NCBI GenBank assembly: GCA_012842725.1
Contig: DUSG01000012.1
Coordinates: forward strand, 1 to 6,344
Source: Clostridiales bacterium
Lineage (GTDB): Bacteria; Bacillota; Clostridia; Lutisporales; Lutisporaceae
Length of the DNA: 6,344 nucleotides
Direction: 5' to 3'
Shown: positions 1 to 6,251 of the stretch, piece by piece
Numbering within the stretch: the first letter of the stretch is position 1
Layout of the letters: each line of letters starts with the position of its first letter
Position numbers and translations under genes: made by a program
Notes under the pieces: model-generated
The model's input: the letters and a program-made list of their open reading frames with translations, nothing else
Database searches by the model: none
Told to the model about the DNA's origin: nothing

Positions 1-44
1 TCAAGTCTGGAGATTGGAATATAAACATGCATAAGCATAAAAAC

Positions 45-60
45 TATATCTAACGATATA
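45..60. promoter_or_regulatory. Small AT-rich inverted repeat upstream of trxB
   Basis: TATATC and GATATA form a perfect 6-bp inverted repeat around a TAAC spacer, ending 29 nt before the trxB start codon. It could be an operator half-site pair or part of a promoter, but such AT-rich palindromes occur often by chance in low-GC DNA. No convincing -35/-10 pair was found in positions 1-89. All three + strand frames hit a stop by position 53, so no gene tail could be recognised, although related operons often carry grdX here. Confidence 0.25.
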
Positions 61-89
61 CATATCATAACTTTGAAAGGGGTAGAATA

Positions 90-1019
90 ATGGATAAAAT
101 TTACGATGTTGCCATAATTGGCGGAGGTCCTGCAGGATTATCAGCAGGTTTATATGCTTCAAGAAGCAGATTAAAGACGATAATAATTGAAAAAGGAAGA
201 TGGGGAGGACAGGCTGCAACAACTGAAGAGTTAGAGAATTATCCCGGTTCCATCGAAAATCCAACCGGTCCTAAACTTACGGAAAGAATGAAAGAGCAGG
301 CGAAAGCTTTTGGAACAGAATTTATTAATGGAGAAGTAATCGGATTTGATCTCAGCGATAAAATTAAGGTATTGAAACTAAAGGATGGAGAGATAAAGGC
401 AAAAGCTATAATAATTGCTACAGGAGCACAGCATGTAAATTTAGGAGCCCCTGGAGAAGACGCATTCAGAGGAAAAGGAGTTTCTTACTGTGCAACTTGT
501 GATGCTGATTTCTTTACTGATTTGGAAGTGGTAGTAGTAGGAGGCGGAGATGCGGCAGTTGAAGAAGCCATATATCTTACCAAATTTGCTGAAAAGGTTA
601 CCATAGTACATAGAAGAGATCAATTCAGAGCAGCAAAATCAATAGTGGAAAAAGCATTGGCAAATGAAAAGATACACGTAATATGGGACACTGTAGTGGA
701 AGAAATATATGGTGATGGAATCGTAGAAGGAGTTAAGCTGAAAAACGTTAAAACAGGTGAAATTACAGATTATAGAACAGACGGGGTATTCATTTTCGTA
801 GGTACAAGACCGGTATCTGAATTTGTAAAAGGTATAGTGGACATGGATGAAAAGGGATATATAATCACAGATTCAGAGATGAGGACATCTATAGAAGGTA
901 TTTTTGCAGCGGGTGATGTAAGGAATACTCCTTTAAGGCAAGTCATCACAGCAGCTGCTGACGGTGCCATAGCAGCTATAAGTGCTGAAAAATATATTAC
1001 CAAGGTTTTCGGAGAATAA
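90..1019 (+). CDS. trxB: Thioredoxin reductase, NADPH-dependent type
   Basis: This 309-residue protein is a complete low-molecular-weight thioredoxin reductase, a cytoplasmic FAD enzyme that passes electrons from NADPH to thioredoxin. The FAD-binding GGGPAG lies at residues 11-16. The redox-active CATC has its cysteines at 134 and 137. The second Rossmann motif GGGDAA is at 151-156, HRR (the NADPH 2'-phosphate contact) is at 174-176, and the C-terminal flavin motif GDVR is at 275-278. The intact second nucleotide-binding motif and HRR argue against the clostridial ferredoxin-dependent flavin thioredoxin reductases, which have lost canonical NADPH motifs. An AAAGGGG ribosome binding site (76-82) lies 7 nt before the ATG, and the gene ends in TAA. 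trxA follows after 32 nt, so the two are almost certainly co-transcribed and serve as the electron supply for glycine reductase. Confidence 0.96.
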   Translation: MDKIYDVAIIGGGPAGLSAGLYASRSRLKTIIIEKGRWGGQAATTEELENYPGSIENPTGPKLTERMKEQAKAFGTEFINGEVIGFDLSDKIKVLKLKDGEIKAKAIIIATGAQHVNLGAPGEDAFRGKGVSYCATCDADFFTDLEVVVVGGGDAAVEEAIYLTKFAEKVTIVHRRDQFRAAKSIVEKALANEKIHVIWDTVVEEIYGDGIVEGVKLKNVKTGEITDYRTDGVFIFVGTRPVSEFVKGIVDMDEKGYIITDSEMRTSIEGIFAAGDVRNTPLRQVITAAADGAIAAISAEKYITKVFGE

Positions 1020-1051
1020 TTCTGGTTATTATGAATAAAGGAGGTGAGACA

Positions 1052-1372
1052 ATGATTGAGTTGAACAAAGACAATTTTGAACAGGAGGTATTGCAAGCAG
1101 AAGGTCCTGTAATAGTAGACTTCTGGGGAACAAAGTGCGAGCCTTGCAAAGCATTGATGCCGGAAGTAGAAAAATTAGCAGAAAAATATAAGGATAGAAT
1201 TAAATTCTGCAAACTCAATACCACAGAAAACAGAAGGTTAGCTATAAGCCAGAAGGTTTTAGGTTTGCCTACTTTTATCGTTTACAAAAATGGCCAAAAG
1301 GTAAAGGAAATAAGCGGTGCAGATAATTGCACACCGGAAGCCATTGAGAACCTTATTAAAGAAAACATATAA
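1052..1372 (+). CDS. trxA: Thioredoxin with CEPC active site, electron donor of glycine reductase
   Basis: This 106-residue single-domain thioredoxin has the family's usual length. The active site reads W-G-T-K-C-E-P-C, with redox cysteines 29 and 32, in place of the canonical W-C-G-P-C. The cis-proline is Pro73 in GLPTF. Thioredoxins of glycine reductase operons are known for variant motifs such as GCVPC, so the change fits a dedicated partner. It receives electrons from TrxB and, by family knowledge, reduces the oxidised Cys-Sec pair of GrdA after each cycle. The start was placed at 1052 and not at the in-frame ATG at 1031, because a near-perfect AGGAGGTGA (1039-1047) sits 4 nt before 1052 and the protein then begins like other thioredoxins (MIELNKDNF). 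An extra cysteine is at residue 53. Confidence 0.95.
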   Translation: MIELNKDNFEQEVLQAEGPVIVDFWGTKCEPCKALMPEVEKLAEKYKDRIKFCKLNTTENRRLAISQKVLGLPTFIVYKNGQKVKEISGADNCTPEAIENLIKENI

Positions 1373-1382
1373 CAGTATTCTT

Positions 1383-1414
1383 GGGGGTTATACCCCCTCC
1401 AAATAAAAGGGAGG
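1383..1414 (+). promoter_or_regulatory. Two mutually exclusive hairpins over the grdE ribosome binding site
   Basis: In the trxA-grdE gap, GGGGGT (1383-1388) can pair with ACCCCC (1392-1397) around a TAT loop. The overlapping CCCTCC (1395-1400) can instead pair perfectly with GGGAGG (1409-1414), which is the grdE Shine-Dalgarno sequence, around an 8-nt A-rich loop. Only one can form at a time: the first leaves the ribosome binding site free and the second hides it. No U-tract follows, so neither is an intrinsic terminator. The pairings are seen directly; a regulatory role is inference. Confidence 0.45.
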
Positions 1415-1422
1415 TGAATCTC

Positions 1423-2709
1423 ATGCGTCTAGAATTAGGTAACATTTTTATTAAAGATTTACAGTTTGGCGAAGAAACCAAAGTGGAAAATGGGGTTTTG
1501 TATGTCAACAAAGATGAATTATTGAAGGCAATCGGAGGAGACAAAAGAATTGCCAGCATAGAGGTTGACATTGCCAAACCAGGTGAAGAAACAAGAATAA
1601 TGCCAGTAAAAGACGTTATTGAACCAAGAGTTAAGGTTGAAGGTCCTGGTGGAATCTTCCCTGGGTTTATAAGCAAGGTGGATGTAGTAGGTTCAGGAAG
1701 AACTCATGTGCTTAAAGGAGCTGCAGTGGTTACAGCCGGAAAGATTGTAGGATTCCAGGAAGGTATTATAGACATGAGCGGTCCTGGAGCAGAATACACA
1801 CCATTCTCTAAAACTTACAATCTAGTTTTAGTTTGCACACCTGTTGACAACTTGCCTCAGCATGAACACGAACAAGCAGTAAGATTGATAGGTCTTAAAG
1901 CAGCTGCTTACATAGGTGAAGCAGGCAGAAATGTTGAACCCGATGAAGTTAAGGTATACGAAACATTACCAATACTGGAGAGCGTCAAAAAGTATCCTGA
2001 TTTGCCAAAAGTAGCATATGTATATATGCTTCAGACACAAGGGCTGTTACATGATACCTATGTTTATGGTGTAGACGCGAAAAAAATAGTACCTACATTA
2101 ATATATCCAACAGAAGTTATGGATGGTGCTATTGTAAGCGGCAACTGTGTTTCTGCTTGTGACAAGAATCCAACATATAATCATCTGAATAACCCTATAA
2201 TTGAAGACTTATACGAAAGACACGGTAAAGACATTAATTTTGTAGGTGTAATAATTACTAACGAAAATGTTACGTTATCCGACAAAGAAAGGTCTTCTAA
2301 CTGGACTGCAAAGCTTGCTGAATACTTAGGATTGGATGGGGTTATTATATCTGAAGAAGGGTTTGGTAATCCTGATACAGACTTGATGATGAATTGCAAG
2401 AAGATAGCTGCAAAAGGCATAAAGACAGTTTTGGTAACTGATGAATATGCAGGAAGAGATGGCGCATCTCAGTCTTTGGCAGATGCTGACAAATCAGCTG
2501 ACGCTGTAGTAACAGCTGGAAATGCAAACGAAATAATTGAGCTTCCACCGATGAAGAAAGTAATCGGAGATTTGAAGCCTGCAGATGTTATCGCAGGAGG
2601 TTTTGCAGGAAGCTTAAGACCTGACGGAAGCATAGTTGCAGAACTTCAGGTTATTACCGGAGCAACAAGTGAAATAGGTTTCAACAAATTATCAGCTACA
2701 CAATACTAG
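1423..2709 (+). CDS. grdE: Glycine reductase protein B pyruvoyl subunit proprotein (GrdE)
   Basis: This is a 428-residue proprotein. By family knowledge GrdE is cut on the N-terminal side of a cysteine, giving two subunits; the new N-terminal cysteine becomes a pyruvoyl group that binds glycine as a Schiff base. Here the candidate site is Asn241-Cys242 in SGNCVSACDKNP, with a second cysteine at 246. Cleavage would give an N-terminal piece of 241 residues and a C-terminal pyruvoyl piece of 187 residues, matching the known pair of roughly 25 and 20 kDa. The ATG at 1423 was chosen because GGGAGGTGA (1409-1417) sits 5 nt upstream; the open frame extends to a TTG at 1381, but that part is the hairpin region. 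Its place directly before grdA and grdB favours the glycine-specific GrdE over the sarcosine or betaine paralogues GrdG and GrdI. It ends in TAG. Confidence 0.95.
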   Translation: MRLELGNIFIKDLQFGEETKVENGVLYVNKDELLKAIGGDKRIASIEVDIAKPGEETRIMPVKDVIEPRVKVEGPGGIFPGFISKVDVVGSGRTHVLKGAAVVTAGKIVGFQEGIIDMSGPGAEYTPFSKTYNLVLVCTPVDNLPQHEHEQAVRLIGLKAAAYIGEAGRNVEPDEVKVYETLPILESVKKYPDLPKVAYVYMLQTQGLLHDTYVYGVDAKKIVPTLIYPTEVMDGAIVSGNCVSACDKNPTYNHLNNPIIEDLYERHGKDINFVGVIITNENVTLSDKERSSNWTAKLAEYLGLDGVIISEEGFGNPDTDLMMNCKKIAAKGIKTVLVTDEYAGRDGASQSLADADKSADAVVTAGNANEIIELPPMKKVIGDLKPADVIAGGFAGSLRPDGSIVAELQVITGATSEIGFNKLSATQY

Positions 2710-2757
2710 AACTAAGAACTAAGAGCTCAGATCTCAGAGCTCAGAGCTCAGAATTAA
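2709..2757. repeat. Seven tandem 7-nt repeats between grdE and grdA
   Basis: Seven heptamers follow without gaps: GAACTAA, GAACTAA, GAGCTCA, GATCTCA, GAGCTCA, GAGCTCA, GAATTAA. The first begins on the last base of the grdE stop codon. All share the frame GAnnTnA. GAGCTC and AGATCT are self-complementary, so copies can pair with each other, for example 2723-2728 with 2737-2742 around an 8-nt loop. No U-tract follows. The tract ends 38 nt before grdA and is not coding. Its function is unknown; mRNA processing, stability or attenuation between grdE and grdA are possible. Confidence 0.85.
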
Positions 2758-2795
2758 AGGGCAAATATAAAATTGAAATGAAAGGAAGGTAACGC

Positions 2796-3254
2796 ATGTT
2801 AGAGGGCAAAAAAGTCATTATAATCGGCGACAGAGACGGAATTCCAGCTCCTGCAATTGAAGAGTGCATTAAGACAACCGGCGCCGAAGTAGTGTTTGCA
2901 TCAACTGAGTGTTTTGTCTGAACAGCTGCAGGAGCAATGGACCTGGAGAATCAGAAAAGGATCTTAGAACTCTCGGAAAAATATGGAAAAGAAAATGTGG
3001 TAGTAGTATTAGGTTCATCCGAAGCTGAATCAGCCGGATTGGCAGCAGAAACTGTTACCGCTGGAGATCCAACTTATGCAGGTCCTTTAGCAGGAGTCTC
3101 GTTGGGACTCGCAGTTTATCATATATTTGAACTTAAAGATGAAATAGATCCTGATGTATTTGATGAACAGTGCGGTATGATGGAAATGGTTTTGGACGTA
3201 GATGCCATTATTGAAGAAGTAAAAGCCATGAGAGAACAGTATTCTAACTATTAA
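2796..3254 (+). CDS. grdA: Glycine reductase selenoprotein A, with selenocysteine at residue 42
   Basis: This is the small carrier protein A of glycine reductase, 152 residues including selenocysteine. The in-frame TGA at 2919-2921 encodes Sec42 in the motif C-F-V-U (Cys39, Sec42), followed by TAAGAMDLENQ, the characteristic GrdA signature. Reading continues in frame to TAA at 3252-3254. By family knowledge Sec42 carries the carboxymethyl group taken from glycine on protein B; product release leaves a Sec-Cys selenenylsulfide that thioredoxin reduces. Other cysteines are at 24 and 126. AAAGGAAGG (2781-2789) lies 6 nt before the ATG. A hairpin starts 4 nt after the TGA. Standard gene finders would stop at 2921 or start falsely at the internal ATG at 2937. 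The upstream neighbour is grdE across the heptamer tract, and grdB follows after 50 nt. Confidence 0.96.
2919..2948 (+). promoter_or_regulatory. grdA UGA codon with putative SECIS hairpin
   Basis: Just downstream of the selenocysteine TGA (2919-2921), CTGCAGG (2926-2932) can pair with CCTGGAG (2942-2948), making six of seven pairs with one G-G mismatch, around the 9-nt loop AGCAATGGA. Bacterial SECIS elements lie directly 3' of the UGA inside the coding region and are bound by SelB, so position and size fit. The stem is modest, and the exact fold is inferred from base pairing only. Confidence 0.6.
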
Positions 3255-3304
3255 TTTCCTCATGTTTGAGAAACCAAATATGGGAGAGGAGGGAAGTTAC
3301 TAGA

Positions 3305-4609
3305 ATGATTAAAGTAGTTCATTATATAAATCAATTTTACGGCGGAATCGGCGGTGAAGAGAAAGCCGATGTAAAGCCTGAGGTCAGAGAAGGTGTAGTG
3401 GGACCGGGTATGGCTCTTAAAGGAGCTTTAGGAAGCGAAGCCGAGATAGTTGCTACAATCATTTGCGGCGACTCATATTTTAATGAAAACATGGAAGAGG
3501 CCACAAAAGAAATTCTTGAGATGATTAAAAAATATGAACCAGATTTATTTATAGCAGGTCCCGCTTTTAATGCAGGCAGATATGGAGTTGCGTGCGGAAC
3601 TATATGCAAAGCTGTTAAAGATAATTTGAACATCCCTGTAGTAACTGGTATGTATTCTGAAAACCCGGGTGTCGACATGTTTAAAAAAGACATTTATATA
3701 ATTGAAACTGCCAATGCTGCAACAGGGATGAGAACAGCAATACCGGCAATGGCAAAATTGGCATTGAAACTAGCCAAAAAAGAAGAGATAGGACCTCCTG
3801 CAGTAGAAGGATATATTCCTAGGGGTGTAAGGAAAAACATATTCAGGGAAGAAAGAGGTTCTAAGAGAGCTGTTGATATGCTCATAGCAAAACTAAAAGG
3901 TGAACCTTTTGAAACTGAATATCCAATGCCTGATTTTGATAAAGTAGCTCCTAATCCAGCAGTTAAGGATTTGAAGAATGCCAAAATCGCTTTGGTTACT
4001 TCCGGTGGAATAGTGCCAAAGGGCAATCCTGACAGGATTGAAGCATCATCTGCATCTAAGTATGGCAAATATGATATCGAAGGTGTTATAGACCTTACCA
4101 AGGAAACTTATGAAACGGCTCACGGAGGTTACGATCCTGTATACGCCAATGAAGATCCGGACAGGGTATTACCTGTGGATGTATTGAGAGAGCTTGAACA
4201 AGAAGGTGTAATAGGAAAACTCCACAGATATTACTATTCAACTGTTGGAAACGGAACTTCTGTTGCCAATGCTAAGAAGTTTGCTTCAACTTTTGCTAAA
4301 GAATTGGTGGCAGACGGAGTTCAGGCAGTTATACTCACTTCTACTTGAGGTACCTGTACACGTTGCGGCGCAACGATGGTAAAAGAAATTGAAAGAGCAG
4401 GAATACCTGTTGTTCATGTATGCACAGTAGTACCAATTTCCTTGACGGTAGGAGCTAACAGGATAGTTCCGGCAGTGGCAATACCACATCCTTTAGGAAA
4501 TCCTGCCCTCGGTAAGGAAGACGAGAAGGCTTTAAGAAAGCAGCTGGTGCTTAAAGCATTGAAAGCGCTTGAAACAGAAGTACAGGAACAGACAGTATTT
4601 GACAAATAA
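3305..4609 (+). CDS. grdB: Glycine reductase protein B selenoprotein subunit, with selenocysteine at residue 348
   Basis: This is the selenoprotein subunit of protein B, 434 residues including selenocysteine, close to the usual family length. The N-terminus (VVHYINQF, GIGGEEKAD) is typical of GrdB/GrdF/GrdH. The in-frame TGA at 4346-4348 gives Sec348 in LTSTUGTCTRCGATM, a UxxCxxC motif with Cys351 and Cys354, and the frame continues to TAA at 4607-4609. By family knowledge it works with the pyruvoyl subunit made from GrdE to split the C-N bond of glycine and pass the carboxymethyl group to GrdA. Its position beside grdE and grdA favours the glycine form over sarcosine (GrdF) or betaine (GrdH) forms. 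The ATG at 3305 fits the conserved N-terminus; AGGAGGGA (3287-3294) ends 10 nt upstream, a rather long spacing. A terminator begins within the stop codon. Confidence 0.96.
4346..4381 (+). promoter_or_regulatory. grdB UGA codon with putative SECIS hairpin
   Basis: After the selenocysteine TGA (4346-4348), CGTTGC (4361-4366) pairs perfectly with GCAACG (4370-4375) around a GGC loop. A lower stem is possible between TACC (4351-4354) and GGTA (4378-4381), with a G-T and a T-A pair between 4356-4357 and 4376-4377 leaving an asymmetric bulge. The apical stem begins 12 nt after the TGA, similar to the distance in known bacterial SECIS elements such as that of E. coli fdhF. It also encodes the conserved CTRCGAT segment, so protein and RNA constraints overlap. 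Confidence 0.72.
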
Positions 4610-4637
4610 AAAAGGGTGGTACTATACCACCCTTTTT
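4609..4637 (+). terminator. Intrinsic terminator after grdB
   Basis: A perfect 13-bp stem pairs 4609-4621 (five A followed by GGGTGGTA) with 4625-4637 (TACCACCC followed by five T) around a CTA loop. The GC-rich core followed by a T run is a standard rho-independent terminator. It starts at the last base of the grdB stop codon. The A run on the 5' side means it could also act on the opposite strand, although no opposing gene is present here. It would end or attenuate transcription before grdC. Confidence 0.88.
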
Positions 4638-4646
4638 AAACGAAAC

Positions 4647-4673
4647 TTGATTTTATATAAACATATGTATAAT
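4647..4673 (+). promoter_or_regulatory. Putative sigma-A promoter for grdC-grdD
   Basis: A consensus -10 TATAAT (4668-4673) is preceded by TTGATT (4647-4652), which matches the -35 consensus at TTGA, with a 15-nt spacer. This spacer is shorter than the ideal 17 nt. The site lies directly after the grdB terminator and 28 nt before the grdC start codon, where a promoter would be needed if grdC and grdD are transcribed separately. AT-rich DNA gives chance TATAAT matches, so confidence is moderate. Confidence 0.5.
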
Positions 4674-4701
4674 TGAGTTAAAAAAACAGGAGGTGTAGTA
4701 T

Positions 4702-6240
4702 ATGACAAGACCCGTTGTAAAAGGAGCAGCATACGTATTAGTACACGCACCGGAAATGGTTATGCATTATGGAACTACCTGCTCCTCTGAAAGAGAAGCT
4801 AATCCCAATTCTGAATTTTTAAAGAAAGTACCAAACTATTTGAGAACTTTTGAAGAAGCAGTAAAATACGCACCTAATCAAGCATATATAGGTAATATTT
4901 TACCTGATGAATTGAACAATATTCCAAGACCGTGGTATAAAAACCTTATAGAAGATGCAAAAGCAGAAGGCAAGATGGGAGAAATAGTTCCGCAGGATGA
5001 ACTATATGGAGTTATGAAAATATGCGATGCCTTTGATTTGGTCATGTTAGAAAAAGAATTCTCAGTTAATGTTAAAGAAAAGCTAGCAAAGAAAGCATAT
5101 TTTTCAGAACAGGAAATAGCAAAGATAAAAGACGGATTTGATGTCTCTGAAATCGAAAAGAAGCTGAATGAAGGTGCAGAACCTTTATACTTAAACAATA
5201 AAGTAGTAGGTTGTGTAAAATCAGCTCATGCAACTGACAAGAACCTCTCTGCTCATGTAATGGCAGAGAATATTGCAACTAAAGCAACAGCAGTTTTAGC
5301 TGCAAAGAATTTAGTTTATAGGAACAATATACCTGCCGATTCCATAGAATACATCATTGAGTGCTCTGAAGAAGCATGCGGAGATATGAACCAGAGAGGT
5401 GGGGGAAACTTTGCCAAGGCTGTAGGCGAGGTGGCAGGCTTTGTATCTGCAACAGGTTCTGATACAAGAGGTTTTTGTGCAGCACCGACTCATGCACTGG
5501 TAATTGCTGCAGCTCTTGTTGAATCAGGTGTATTCAAAAGCGTTGCAGTTGTTGCAGGAGGAGCAACTGCAAAACTTGGCATGAACAGCAGGGATCATGT
5601 CAACAAAGATGTACCTATATTGGAAGACTGTCTTGGAGCTTTTGCAGTATTAGTTACGGAAGATGACGGCGTGAGCCCGGTTTTGAGAACGGATATTGTT
5701 GGTAGACACACAATAGGAACAGGTTCATCTCCTCAAGCCGTTATGGAATCCATTATCACCAAACCTTTGGACAAACATGGTCTTAAGATTACCGATATTG
5801 ATAAATACTCTGTTGAAATGCAGAATCCTGAAATAACTGAACCCGCTGGAGCAGGAGACGTACCCATGGCTAATTATAAGATGATTGCTGCTTTGGGGGC
5901 TAAAAGAGGAGATATTGAAAAAGCAGCCATGCCAAGCTTCATAAAAGAACATGGTATGCCGGGATTTGCACCTACCCAGGGACACATACCTTCTGGAGTT
6001 CCATTTGTAGGAGCAGGAAGAGAACTGATAATAAGCGGTAAGATCTCAAGAGCCATGATTGTGGGTAAAGGAAGCCTATTCCTAGGAAGAATGACCAATC
6101 TATTCGATGGAATATCTATTGTGATGGAGAAGAATCCTGGTAAAGCAGAAGAGACAGGAGCAGTATCTAAAGAAGAGATTAAAGGAATGGTAGCAGAAGC
6201 GATGAAGGAATTTGCATCATTCTTACTTAACAGAAAGTAG
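4702..6240 (+). CDS. grdC: Glycine reductase protein C beta subunit (GrdC), thiolase/KAS III-like fold
   Basis: This complete 512-residue protein has the family's usual length. Protein C (GrdC plus GrdD) converts the Se-carboxymethyl group on GrdA into an acetyl-thioester and then, with phosphate, into acetyl-phosphate. The middle and C-terminal parts resemble beta-ketoacyl-ACP synthase III (FabH). Cys259 in GFCAAPTHALVIAAALVESG sits where FabH has its active-site cysteine at the start of the nucleophile helix, followed by VAVVAGG. Near the C-terminus TQGHIPSG (about 425-432, His428) and the glycine-rich stretch after it occupy the place of the FabH asparagine region. Cys221 and Cys226 (ECSEEAC) are further cysteines. 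Catalysis by Cys259 is inferred from the fold resemblance; published work assigns the final thiol chemistry to a cysteine of GrdD. AGGAGGTG (4688-4695) lies 6 nt before the ATG; stop TAG. Confidence 0.95.
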   Translation: MTRPVVKGAAYVLVHAPEMVMHYGTTCSSEREANPNSEFLKKVPNYLRTFEEAVKYAPNQAYIGNILPDELNNIPRPWYKNLIEDAKAEGKMGEIVPQDELYGVMKICDAFDLVMLEKEFSVNVKEKLAKKAYFSEQEIAKIKDGFDVSEIEKKLNEGAEPLYLNNKVVGCVKSAHATDKNLSAHVMAENIATKATAVLAAKNLVYRNNIPADSIEYIIECSEEACGDMNQRGGGNFAKAVGEVAGFVSATGSDTRGFCAAPTHALVIAAALVESGVFKSVAVVAGGATAKLGMNSRDHVNKDVPILEDCLGAFAVLVTEDDGVSPVLRTDIVGRHTIGTGSSPQAVMESIITKPLDKHGLKITDIDKYSVEMQNPEITEPAGAGDVPMANYKMIAALGAKRGDIEKAAMPSFIKEHGMPGFAPTQGHIPSGVPFVGAGRELIISGKISRAMIVGKGSLFLGRMTNLFDGISIVMEKNPGKAEETGAVSKEEIKGMVAEAMKEFASFLLNRK

Positions 6241-6251
6241 GGGTGAACAAT

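Noticed and set aside
3..53. Open frame at the window start that might be the tail of grdX
   Set aside because: Only 16 codons are visible and nothing in them can be recognised; the suggestion rests only on usual gene order.
1031..1051. Upstream ATG that would lengthen TrxA by 7 residues
   Set aside because: The added codons are the Shine-Dalgarno sequence itself, and the ATG at 1052 gives the normal thioredoxin start.
1381..1422. Upstream TTG start that would lengthen GrdE by 14 residues
   Set aside because: This stretch is the hairpin and ribosome binding site region; the strong GGGAGGTGA sits correctly before the ATG at 1423, and no ribosome binding site precedes 1381.
2778..2792. Four-codon ATG-AAA-GGA-AGG-TAA mini frame overlapping the grdA ribosome binding site
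   Set aside because: It has no ribosome binding site of its own and is made of the purine-rich Shine-Dalgarno bases; most likely chance.
2919..2921. TGA in grdA as a nonsense mutation creating a pseudogene
   Set aside because: It lies exactly at the conserved selenocysteine position of GrdA, and the frame is intact on both sides.
3255..3273. Hairpin after grdA: CTCA with TGAG around a TGTT loop, extended by T-A pairs
   Set aside because: The core is only 4 bp with a bulge and no T run, too weak to call a terminator or regulator.
4346..4348. TGA in grdB as a true stop followed by a small separate gene at 4376
   Set aside because: The downstream frame matches the GrdB C-terminus directly after the TGA, including CTRC before position 4376, and there is no ribosome binding site before 4376.
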